From Acholeplasmataceae bacterium (GTDB lineage Bacteria > Bacillota > Negativicutes > Acidaminococcales > Acidaminococcaceae), in NCBI GenBank assembly GCA_012719555.1, contig JAAYAE010000196.1, positions 1 through 6,244 on the forward strand: a stretch of DNA of 6,244 bases. The letters are read 5' to 3'. The position numbers were made by a program, and so were the translations under genes. Positions 1 through 6,148 of the stretch are shown piece after piece. The notes beneath the pieces were generated by a model. The model was not told the origin of the DNA. It worked only from the letters and a program-made list of their open reading frames with translations, and searched no databases. How positions within the stretch are numbered: position 1 is the stretch's first letter; every line of letters starts with the position of its first letter.

Positions 1-1
1 C

Positions 2-835
2 TTAGCTCTTTGCTACAATATGGGGTTTACCGTATTACCGGTGGAAGCGGCATTATATAAAACTGATGTTAAGGGCGCTTTGGCAGCTCAGGATAATAAA
101 TATAAGGTGGTAAAAAAACAAAATACGGTTATTACCGTAAAAGGCGCATATTTGCCCCTGGTGGATGTAATTGCTGTTGCCAAAAAGAATGACGAAAAGC
201 AGGCTTGTAAAGACAATAAGCCTAAAGATCCCAGCTATGCTATCATTGAAAAGCTGATTTTGGGTACTGATGGACAAATAGCGGATTTGCCGGTGAATTA
301 TAAACAGATCACTATTGCGGGAGAGGGCGAAGTAACCAAAGCCCAAGCTACAGCTTTCATCAAAATCTATAATAATAAACTACCAATTGCCGCTACACCG
401 GGACAAATAGTTGACTATTATTATCGTGAGGCAGGGCGGGAAGGTATCAAATGGGATATGGCACTTTGTCAGGCACTATTAGAAACTGGTTTTTTCAATT
501 TTGGAGGAACAGTAGTACCTGAGCAAAACAATTATTGTGGTCTAGGTACAACTAATGCCACAACTAGGGGTGTTTATTTCTTTACTCCCTTAGAAGGTGT
601 CAGAGCTCATATTCAACATCTTATGGCCTATTCTGTTTTAGCAGCACCCAAGACAAAAATTATAGATCCACGATATTATTTAGTGCATGATGGCAAAAAG
701 AAAACCGGATTTTTCAATTATTGGTCCCAATTAAACGGTAAATGGGCCACTAGCAGTAATTATAGCGAGAAAATAATCGATATTCATGAAAAAATGAAAA
801 AAGTTATATCTGTTGCAGGTAGCGAAATATGGTAA
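2..835 (+). CDS. Secreted glucosaminidase-domain cell-wall hydrolase (5' end missing)
   Basis: Likely peptidoglycan N-acetylglucosaminidase of the glucosaminidase family (PF01832 type), exported to the cell wall. The first in-window Met is at 20, but no ribosome site precedes it and the frame stays open to base 2, encoding LALCYN before that Met. The hydrophobic run LALCYNMGFTVLPVEA looks like the end of a signal peptide cut near VEA-A, so the real start is probably upstream. Residues numbered from Met20: about 1-125 are an unassigned N-terminal region; about 128-265 are the catalytic domain. This has REAGREGIKWDMALCQALLETGFF with probable catalytic Glu155 (codon 482-484), then PEQNNYCGLG (168-177), a GVRAHIQHLMAY segment (193-204) and DPRYYLVHDG (216-225). 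The late LNGKWA (238-243) is also typical of clostridial members. It ends 23 bases before trmL and may belong to a different transcription unit. The family call is firm; the exact substrate bond is inferred. Confidence 0.85.
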   Translation, partial: LALCYNMGFTVLPVEAALYKTDVKGALAAQDNKYKVVKKQNTVITVKGAYLPLVDVIAVAKKNDEKQACKDNKPKDPSYAIIEKLILGTDGQIADLPVNYKQITIAGEGEVTKAQATAFIKIYNNKLPIAATPGQIVDYYYREAGREGIKWDMALCQALLETGFFNFGGTVVPEQNNYCGLGTTNATTRGVYFFTPLEGVRAHIQHLMAYSVLAAPKTKIIDPRYYLVHDGKKKTGFFNYWSQLNGKWATSSNYSEKIIDIHEKMKKVISVAGSEIW

Positions 836-858
836 AATGAGATAAGAGGTAGAATAAT

Positions 859-1326
859 ATGCATATAGTTTTAGTTGAACCGGAAATTCCGGGTAATACA
901 GGTAATATAGCCAGACTTTGCGCAGCAACAGGTTGCCACTTGCATTTGGTAAGACCCTTGGGCTTTTCTGTTGATGAAAAACATTTAAAAAGAGCGGGTT
1001 TGGATTATTGGCATTTGGTAGATATTCACTACTACGATTCTGTCTATGAGGTATTAGAGAAATATCCGGATAATCCAAGATTTCTTTTGACTACTCATGC
1101 TCATAAATCCTATACAAAGGTAGAGTATGGACCGGATTCTCTTTTGATTTTTGGCCGGGAAACGGCGGGGCTTCCGGAAAAATTCCGTATGGAAAATGAA
1201 AAAGACTGTGTAAGAATCCCGATGATTAGTGAAGCGAGATCTCTTAATTTATCAAATTCTGCTGCTATTGTTCTTTATGAAGCCTTGCGTCAAAACGGAT
1301 TTGATCAGGAGGAGGGCACTATATGA
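859..1326 (+). CDS. trmL: tRNA (cytidine/uridine-34 2'-O)-methyltransferase TrmL
   Basis: SPOUT-class methyltransferase that uses S-adenosylmethionine to 2'-O-methylate the wobble nucleotide (position 34) of tRNA-Leu isoacceptors in the cytoplasm, usually as a dimer. The 155-residue length matches the TrmL/YibK group, which is a bare SPOUT domain without extra RNA-binding domains. The three family motifs are visible: PEIPGNTGNIAR (8-19), IFGRETAGLP (98-106, including Glu101) and RIPMISEARSLNLSNSAA (119-136), the last two forming the trefoil-knot cofactor pocket. KRAGLDYW (44-51) is also characteristic. The start is preceded by AAGAGGT, a moderate ribosome site. The stop overlaps the next start as ATGA (1323-1326), indicating translational coupling. 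It is the first gene of the tight block that continues with pterin and folate genes. Confidence 0.93.
   Translation: MHIVLVEPEIPGNTGNIARLCAATGCHLHLVRPLGFSVDEKHLKRAGLDYWHLVDIHYYDSVYEVLEKYPDNPRFLLTTHAHKSYTKVEYGPDSLLIFGRETAGLPEKFRMENEKDCVRIPMISEARSLNLSNSAAIVLYEALRQNGFDQEEGTI
1307..1315 (+). promoter_or_regulatory. Strong ribosome binding site for the PTPS/QueD gene inside trmL
   Basis: AGGAGGAGG lies within the last codons of trmL, 7 bases before the ATG at 1323. It fixes the start of the downstream gene at the ATGA overlap. This is the strongest Shine-Dalgarno match in the window, suggesting efficient re-initiation on the pterin enzyme. Confidence 0.8.
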
Positions 1327-1676
1327 TTTGTTTAAAAGAGTTTGAGTTTGATGCGGCCCATTATTTGCCAAATTATCATGGTAAATGTGAACGCTTGCAT
1401 GGTCATACATACAAATTAGTAGTGCAGGTTGAAGGTCTGCCGGACGCTGAAGGAATGATTATTGACTTTCTACAGCTTAAGAAAATCGTGCAAGACTTAG
1501 TGATTAGCAAATTAGATCATTCCTGTATAAACGATCTATTACCACAACCTTCAGCAGAAAACATAGCTGTTTGGGTTTGGCAGCAAATAGAAAAACCATT
1601 ACACGGTGATAATTATAAGCTTTATGAAGTGCAGGTCTGGGAAACTAAAACCAGCGGCATTATTTATAGGGGGTAG
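1323..1676 (+). CDS. PTPS/QueD-family enzyme with CExxHGH motif; possible FolB replacement (PTPS-III) or QueD
   Basis: Zinc-dependent tunnel-fold enzyme of the 6-pyruvoyltetrahydropterin synthase family (COG0720), 117 residues, the usual bacterial size. Predicted zinc ligands are His13 (FDAAH), His26 and His28 (LHGH). The active-site segment is Cys22-Glu23-Arg-Leu-His-Gly-His. Asp65-His66 (KLDHS) fits the catalytic dyad, and Glu107 (WETKTSGIIYRG) the pterin anchor. QueD makes 6-carboxy-tetrahydropterin from dihydroneopterin triphosphate for queuosine. From published family work, a Glu directly after the catalytic Cys marks PTPS-III or mixed I/III members, which cleave dihydroneopterin to 6-hydroxymethyl-dihydropterin and so replace dihydroneopterin aldolase. 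Here folE2, folP and folK follow directly and no folB is seen, which favours a folate role. However, trmL in front and general similarity to QueD keep queuosine synthesis possible. It overlaps trmL by 4 bases and ends 3 bases before folE2. Family membership is near certain; the specific reaction is not. Confidence 0.9.
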   Translation: MICLKEFEFDAAHYLPNYHGKCERLHGHTYKLVVQVEGLPDAEGMIIDFLQLKKIVQDLVISKLDHSCINDLLPQPSAENIAVWVWQQIEKPLHGDNYKLYEVQVWETKTSGIIYRG

Positions 1677-1679
1677 ATT

Positions 1680-2444
1680 ATGCTAAAGGATGTACAGGGT
1701 GAAGTAGATTCAAGGCAAGTGCCTTTAAAACATGTTGGCATAAAAAATCTGCGCTGGCCAATTATTATGAAAGATAAAACCAAGGGTACTCAGCATACTG
1801 TGGCAGAAATAGCCATGGCCGTTGATTTGCCACATGACTTGCGTGGTACGCACATGAGTAGGTTTGTGGAGTGCTTACAAGAACTGGGCACTGTTTCGCC
1901 AACCGCGTTAGAAAAAATATTGGATACCTTAAAAGAAAAATTAGTAGCTGAAAAGGCTATGCTGGAAATGAAGTTTCCCTATTTTATAACAAAAGCAGCT
2001 CCTGTAACAGGGCAAGAAGCCCTTTTAGATTTGACCTGTAGGTATAGAGCGGAAAAAGGGGAAAATTTCCAGTTGTATGTTTGTGTGGAAGTTCCTATTC
2101 ATACCTTGTGTCCTTGTTCCAAAGAAATTAGCTGCTACGGTGCTCATAATCAGAGGGCGGTAGCGAAAATAGAAATACGCTCCAAAGGCTTAGTATGGAT
2201 TGAGGAACTTACAACTATGGCAGAAGCCGGCGCAAGTTCACCAATTTATCCCTTACTAAAGCGTCCTGACGAAAAATTTGTTACCGAACATGCTTATGAA
2301 AATCCACGTTTTGTAGAAGATGCAGTTAGAGAAATTGCTTTGCAGCTAGAAAATGATGCTAGGATTCAATGGTATAAAGTGACTGTAGAGAGCATAGAAA
2401 GCATACATAATCACAGTGCCTTCGCCTGTGTAGAAAAAAAATAG
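1680..2444 (+). CDS. folE2: GTP cyclohydrolase IB (FolE2)
   Basis: Converts GTP to 7,8-dihydroneopterin triphosphate plus formate, the first step of folate and of queuosine-type deazapurine synthesis. It is the type IB enzyme, unrelated in detailed sequence to FolE and active with metals other than zinc. The 254-residue length is normal for the family. Visible signatures are the N-terminal DVQGEVDSRQVPLKHVGI (4-21), the active-site HTLCPCSKEIS (141-151) in which Cys144 fits the conserved metal/catalytic Cys, and GAHNQR (154-159) with His156. A C-terminal acidic segment, RPDEKFVTE and RFVEDAVRE (Glu213), follows. The start at 1680 has a G-rich ribosome site (AGGGGG, ending at 1673) 6 bases upstream and lies 3 bases after the previous stop. 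In Bacillus subtilis folE2 is a zinc-starvation gene under Zur. No Zur operator was recognised here, and its position inside an operon suggests constitutive housekeeping use. Confidence 0.94.
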   Translation: MLKDVQGEVDSRQVPLKHVGIKNLRWPIIMKDKTKGTQHTVAEIAMAVDLPHDLRGTHMSRFVECLQELGTVSPTALEKILDTLKEKLVAEKAMLEMKFPYFITKAAPVTGQEALLDLTCRYRAEKGENFQLYVCVEVPIHTLCPCSKEISCYGAHNQRAVAKIEIRSKGLVWIEELTTMAEAGASSPIYPLLKRPDEKFVTEHAYENPRFVEDAVREIALQLENDARIQWYKVTVESIESIHNHSAFACVEKK

Positions 2445-2468
2445 AGGTCAATCCTATATACACCTCTA
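2442..2468 (+). other. Intergenic hairpin between folE2 and folP
   Basis: TAGAGGT (2442-2448) and ACCTCTA (2462-2468) are perfect inverted repeats forming a 7-bp stem with a 13-base AT-rich loop. The left arm includes the folE2 stop codon, and the right arm abuts the folP ribosome site. There is no T-tract after it, so it is not a standard terminator. It could modulate folP translation or mark an mRNA processing site, or it may be incidental. Confidence 0.45.
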
Positions 2469-2474
2469 AAGGAG
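2469..2474 (+). promoter_or_regulatory. Ribosome binding site deciding the folP start
   Basis: AAGGAG lies 5 bases before the ATG at 2480. An in-frame GTG at 2474 begins inside this site and has no ribosome site of its own at a workable distance, so the ATG at 2480 is preferred. Confidence 0.75.
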
Positions 2475-2479
2475 TGCAT

Positions 2480-3667
2480 ATGATTTTACAAGTTACCCCG
2501 AATAGGGTTTTATCTGAATTGCAAATCATTGGAACACATGCTGTGGGAGTGCAAATAATGGCTAAAAAAAGCCAAATATTACCCCTCAAAGCTTTGCATG
2601 TGCGTACCCCGGCTGCTAATATTATTAAGCAGGAAATGCTCGCCTGTGGCGGCGATTGCGCGGTACCTGCTGACACGGTAACTTGTGCCAAAGATTACTG
2701 TGATATAGTGCTTTTAGGTACCTTGCAACACTATGGTATTGTTTGCAAAAAACTAAAAGCTACAGGCTGTTTTGGGTTAGATAAACTAGCTTCCGAATTG
2801 GAGGCTTTATTAGCTTGCTCTAAACCGGTTACTAAACTTGCCAATGGCCGGGAATTGCATTATGAAAAAACTATGGTTATGGGTATTATTAACGTGACGC
2901 CGGACTCATTTTTTGCTGGGTCTAGGGTAGCGAAGCTAGAAAATATTGTGCAAACAGCAGGTAAAATGCTCAAAGACGGTGCTGAGATTTTGGATATTGG
3001 TGGTGAATCAACGCGACCGGGAGCTGACAGCGTATCACCACAAGAAGAAATAGATAGGATAGTGCCTGCCATAGAGGCAATTCGCGCAGCTTATCCTGAA
3101 AGCATTATTTCTATAGACACTTATCATAGCGCTACGGCGGAAGCAGCTCTTTTAGCCGGAGCAGATATTTTAAATGATATCAGCGCCTGTGAAGCGGACA
3201 GAAATATGGCACAGGTAGCACTAAAATATAAAGCACCTATTATACTAATGCATATGCGTGGTACACCCAAAAATATGCAAAAAAATACTACTTACACCAA
3301 TGTGGTTGATGAAGTAGCCGAATACTTGTTAAGCAAAGCTGAAGCTCTTTTACTTTTAGGATTTAGTCGTCAGCAGATTATTTTAGACCCTGGTATTGGC
3401 TTTGCCAAAGATAAAGCAGCTAACCTCGAACTTATGCAGGGTTTAGCGGCTCTTACGGGTCATGGATATCCAGTACTGCTGGCCGCTTCAAGAAAAACAA
3501 CAATAGGTAAGGTGTTGGGAGATTTACCACCTGAAGAACGTTTGGAAGGGACCATGGCAACCAGTTGCCAGGCGGTTTATGCCGGAGCTAATATGGTAAG
3601 GGTCCATGATGTTAAAGAAAATACTCGCATAATTAGAATGTTGGAGGCTATTTTACAATGCCAATAG
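2480..3667 (+). CDS. folP: Dihydropteroate synthase with N-terminal extension (FolP)
   Basis: Condenses 6-hydroxymethyl-7,8-dihydropterin pyrophosphate with p-aminobenzoate to give 7,8-dihydropteroate; this is the sulfonamide target. Counting from Met2480 (395 residues), the TIM-barrel domain spans about 128-395 and shows every family signature. These are MGIINVTPDSF (134-144), DIGGESTRPG (172-181), SIDTYHS (211-217), LNDISA (231-236), LMHMRGTP (256-263), ILDPGIGFAKD (301-311), AASRKTTIG (335-343) and RVHDV (374-378). Typical FolP proteins have about 265-285 residues, so roughly 125 are extra at the N-terminus. That part is a separate region, including AANIIKQEMLACGGD (46-59) and a stretch rich in Cys (56, 60, 69, 74, 89, 97, 113). 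Similar extensions are known in other anaerobic Firmicutes FolP proteins; their role is not known to me. The gene overlaps folK by 10 bases. Catalytic function is secure. Confidence 0.95.
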   Translation: MILQVTPNRVLSELQIIGTHAVGVQIMAKKSQILPLKALHVRTPAANIIKQEMLACGGDCAVPADTVTCAKDYCDIVLLGTLQHYGIVCKKLKATGCFGLDKLASELEALLACSKPVTKLANGRELHYEKTMVMGIINVTPDSFFAGSRVAKLENIVQTAGKMLKDGAEILDIGGESTRPGADSVSPQEEIDRIVPAIEAIRAAYPESIISIDTYHSATAEAALLAGADILNDISACEADRNMAQVALKYKAPIILMHMRGTPKNMQKNTTYTNVVDEVAEYLLSKAEALLLLGFSRQQIILDPGIGFAKDKAANLELMQGLAALTGHGYPVLLAASRKTTIGKVLGDLPPEERLEGTMATSCQAVYAGANMVRVHDVKENTRIIRMLEAILQCQ

Positions 3668-4131
3668 CATATGTTGCGTTAGGGAGCAATTTGGGTAATA
3701 AAAAAGAAAATTTGCTTCAGGCCATTGAACTTTTAAAAAATCATGGTGTTAATATTTTGGCAGTTTCGTCCTTTTTAGTTACTAAACCCTATGGGGTTAC
3801 GGATCAACCAGATTTTTTAAATGGAGCTATAAAACTGGAGTACGATAAATCACCTGAAGAATTATTAGAAGTCCTGCTAGCCGTTGAACAAGAAATGGGC
3901 AGGGTACGCCTTAGACATTGGGGTGAACGCATCATAGATTTAGATTTATTGTTATTCGGACAAGAAGTTATAGAGACTAAAAATTTAGTTGTACCCCATA
4001 AAGACATGGAGAATAGGGAATTTGTTTTGGCCCCTTTAGCAGAAATAGCACCACAAGTAGTTCTGCCAAACAGAAATGAAACAATCGAGAAACTCTTAAC
4101 AAATTTACGGAAAAGAGATGGAGAGAAATGA
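3658..4131 (+). CDS. folK: 2-amino-4-hydroxy-6-hydroxymethyldihydropteridine pyrophosphokinase (HPPK)
   Basis: Transfers pyrophosphate from ATP to 6-hydroxymethyl-7,8-dihydropterin, making the substrate for FolP. At 157 residues it is of normal length. Signatures in order are VALGSNLGNKKENL (6-19), TKPYGVTDQPDFLNGA (42-57), the HPPK core RVRLRHWGERIIDLDLLLFG (82-101) and VVPHKDMENREFVLAPLAEI (111-130). Asp94 and Asp96 are the expected magnesium ligands, and Trp88 fits the loop residue that stacks on substrate. The usual RWGPR reads HWGER here, a mild variation near the active site. The start overlaps the end of folP by 10 bases, with GGAGG at 3643-3647 serving as ribosome site. The stop overlaps the next start as ATGA, so folP, folK and the ATPase gene are translationally coupled. 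Confidence 0.95.
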   Translation: MPIAYVALGSNLGNKKENLLQAIELLKNHGVNILAVSSFLVTKPYGVTDQPDFLNGAIKLEYDKSPEELLEVLLAVEQEMGRVRLRHWGERIIDLDLLLFGQEVIETKNLVVPHKDMENREFVLAPLAEIAPQVVLPNRNETIEKLLTNLRKRDGEK

Positions 4132-5348
4132 ATTGTTATGCCAATCTAAATAACTTGATGATTTACCGCAATTTGTTAGAGGACCCAATTATTCAAGACT
4201 TACGACGCCCTAAAGAAATTTTCAGTGCCGAGTTGTTTGGCAGATTAATTGATAAGGCGGAGGACCACGGCCTTATGGGTATTATTCCTGTGGAATATGT
4301 ATTGCATGCTATTAGTCACCAAGAAAATGTTTTCAGCCTAGTTGCTGAAAAAAATAGCGGCAAAGTAGGTGAAGGATTAAAAAAAGCAGCAGCCAAAGAC
4401 ATTGTTTTGTTAAGAGCTTTTTTAGAAGATGTTTTTAATCGGTTTAAAAATCATAACCTATTGGGCAATTATAAACCTACCGTTATTAGAATGTTTACCG
4501 GTCGTAGTATTCTAGAGAAATGCTTTATGGATTTTCGCTATGATCCCTCCGGCAAAGAAGCTGTAAAACTTATGTGTGAGTATTATGGCAAATATGGCTA
4601 TGGCATTATGGCAGATCATGTTGCCTTTAATTGGGATGGAGAAATTCAAGCTCTTGCCGGTATCCGAAACTATGCCACAATGACATTTGAAGATATTTAT
4701 GGATATGATACCCAAAAAGAAGAATTAATGCGTAATACAGAAGCCTTTTTGCATGATAAACCAGCCAATAACGTATTGCTTTTCGGTGATAGGGGAACAG
4801 GCAAATCTTCCTCAATTAAGGCGGTTGGTAATGAGTATTATGCTGATGGATTGCGGATGGTACAGGTTAGCAGAGAGTATTTTGTGCAATTACCTAAACT
4901 AATGCAGGCCTTAAGTAAATGGGGCAAAAAATTTATTATTGTCTTGGACGATTTGTCTTTTGAAGAATTCGAAGTAGAATATAAAGTACTAAAATCTATT
5001 TTAGATGGTGGCTTAGAAGTTAAACCACCCAATGTTTTATTCTATGCTACCTCCAACAGAAGAAATATTATTAAGGAAGTATGGCAAGACCAGGACCAAA
5101 GCGAATTACATAATGTGGACAGCGTTAACGAAAAAGTTTCTATGGCTGACCGTTTTGGCATTAAACTTTACTATGATTCAATTAATCAAGCGGAATATTT
5201 TACCATGTTAAAGGGCATAGCTAGGTCAGAAAGCCTAAACATTGCTCAAGAAGATTTGGAGGCAGAAGCTATTAAGTGGGAAATGAGCCACACAGGTCGT
5301 AACGGACGAATGGCTAGGCAACTGATAGATTATTTGCACGGTAAATAA
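4128..5348 (+). CDS. DUF815-type AAA ATPase, function unknown
   Basis: A 406-residue cytoplasmic P-loop ATPase of the DUF815 (PF05673) group, for which I know no established function. Residues 1 to about 185 are a mostly helical N-terminal region without recognised motifs. The AAA core follows: YGYDTQKEEL (191-200), Walker A GDRGTGKS (220-227), Walker B FIIVLDDLSFEE (269-280) with Asp274 and Asp275, and sensor-1-like YATSNRRNI (306-314). A DRFG segment (341-344) could supply an arginine finger, and a sensor-2-like GRNGRMARQL follows (390-399). The DDLSFE form of Walker B is typical of this group. The longer form with an N-terminal region occurs in Firmicutes. The start overlaps the folK stop by 4 bases, and GGAG at 4120-4123 is a close but usable ribosome site. 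Coupling to folK suggests shared expression but does not prove a role in folate synthesis. Confidence 0.85.
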   Translation: MNCYANLNNLMIYRNLLEDPIIQDLRRPKEIFSAELFGRLIDKAEDHGLMGIIPVEYVLHAISHQENVFSLVAEKNSGKVGEGLKKAAAKDIVLLRAFLEDVFNRFKNHNLLGNYKPTVIRMFTGRSILEKCFMDFRYDPSGKEAVKLMCEYYGKYGYGIMADHVAFNWDGEIQALAGIRNYATMTFEDIYGYDTQKEELMRNTEAFLHDKPANNVLLFGDRGTGKSSSIKAVGNEYYADGLRMVQVSREYFVQLPKLMQALSKWGKKFIIVLDDLSFEEFEVEYKVLKSILDGGLEVKPPNVLFYATSNRRNIIKEVWQDQDQSELHNVDSVNEKVSMADRFGIKLYYDSINQAEYFTMLKGIARSESLNIAQEDLEAEAIKWEMSHTGRNGRMARQLIDYLHGK

Positions 5349-5397
5349 TATATCATATACCATTAATACAAAAATACCTAAAAAAATTTATGCTTGC

Positions 5398-5403
5398 GGG
5401 GGA
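5398..5403 (+). promoter_or_regulatory. Ribosome binding site deciding the membrane-protein start
   Basis: GGGGGA lies 4 bases before the ATG at 5408. An earlier in-frame ATG at 5390 follows an A/T-only stretch with no Shine-Dalgarno match, and a later ATG at 5423 has only a weak one too close to it. The start at 5408 is therefore favoured, removing six residues from the longest frame. Confidence 0.6.
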
Positions 5404-5407
5404 TATT

Positions 5408-6148
5408 ATGCGTACTGGGAATATGACTGAAAAACTTACAGTAGGTGCCTTGCTTACGGCTATTTTTGCCGTAACTGCTCTGGCTTTTAAAGGGTTTGTT
5501 ATTATTACCGGTATTACAGAAATCAGACCGGGTAATGCGTTTCCTATTTGTTTTGGACTTTTATTTGGCAACGTAGGTGCCATTGCCTGTGGTCTAGGCA
5601 ATTTTATCGGAGATTTAATTGGAGGAACATTAACTTTAGGTAGTATAGGCGGCTTTATTGGTAACTACGCTATGGCCTATGTTCCTTTCAGAGTTTGGCG
5701 GGGAATTAAAAGGGAAAATGAGGAAGTATTACTATTAGGCAGCTGGCGGCACTACATGCTGTTTTTCTTTTTATGCCTGCTTTCTTCTACTACAGCAGCA
5801 GGTATTATTCCTCTCTTTACAGACATTATTCAAATGGCCCCCTATACTATTTTATTTGGCATAATTTTTGTAAACGATTTTGTAGCAGAATTATTTTTGG
5901 GCACCATAATATATAAGTTCTTAGCCTCTATTGTGATTTATGGAGTATTACGGCCAACTTGGCTGCGTATTCGTGATAAAACGATTGTTAGCTTACGGCA
6001 AAGCTTCTCATTAGCTATTATTACGCTTTTATGCTTGGTTGTGGGTGGCGTATTTTTCTTCACCACACCTAAAGGCTATGGTAACACAGTAGTACTGTAT
6101 ACCATGGGAATTATTTCAGTGCTTATGGTAGTGGGGATGAAGGCGTAG
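5408..6148 (+). CDS. Integral membrane protein resembling an ECF transporter S component, substrate unknown
   Basis: A 246-residue hydrophobic protein with about six or seven predicted membrane segments: roughly 10-35, 45-66, 78-97, 114-138, 145-180 (probably two passes), 200-218 and 227-244. Motifs EIRPGNAFPICFGLLFGNVG (38-57), GNFIGDLIGGTLTLGSIGGF (64-83) and AYVPFRVW (90-97) resemble substrate-binding S components of energy-coupling-factor vitamin importers, including the QueT-like class. The assignment comes from recognition of these motifs and the topology, not from a search. S components normally need EcfA/EcfA'/EcfT partners, which are not in the window and are often encoded elsewhere. 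It lies 59 bases after the ATPase gene, on the same strand as the folate genes, so a pterin, folate or queuine-like substrate is possible but unproven. The short hairpin array begins directly after its TAG. Confidence 0.6.
   Translation: MRTGNMTEKLTVGALLTAIFAVTALAFKGFVIITGITEIRPGNAFPICFGLLFGNVGAIACGLGNFIGDLIGGTLTLGSIGGFIGNYAMAYVPFRVWRGIKRENEEVLLLGSWRHYMLFFFLCLLSSTTAAGIIPLFTDIIQMAPYTILFGIIFVNDFVAELFLGTIIYKFLASIVIYGVLRPTWLRIRDKTIVSLRQSFSLAIITLLCLVVGGVFFFTTPKGYGNTVVLYTMGIISVLMVVGMKA

Noticed and set aside
20..22. ATG at 20 as the true start of the glucosaminidase
   Set aside because: No ribosome site precedes it and the hydrophobic signal-peptide-like frame continues open to the window edge.
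53..346. Minus-strand open frames antiparallel to the annotated genes (also at 731-1078, 2359-2691, 2860-3072, 3804-4007, 4512-5032 and 5353-5601)
   Set aside because: They lie opposite clearly conserved genes, match no family I recognise and are ordinary shadow frames.
2474..2479. GTG at 2474 as the start of folP
   Set aside because: It begins inside the AAGGAG ribosome site that is correctly spaced for the ATG at 2480 and has no site of its own.
5334..5361. Possible promoter TTGCAC with TATACC, 16-base spacing, before the membrane protein gene
   Set aside because: Both hexamers match consensus poorly and such matches are expected in AT-rich sequence; not strong enough to annotate.
5390..5407. 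ATG at 5390 as the start of the membrane protein
   Set aside because: Only A/T-rich sequence lies upstream, without a Shine-Dalgarno match, whereas ATG 5408 follows GGGGGA.
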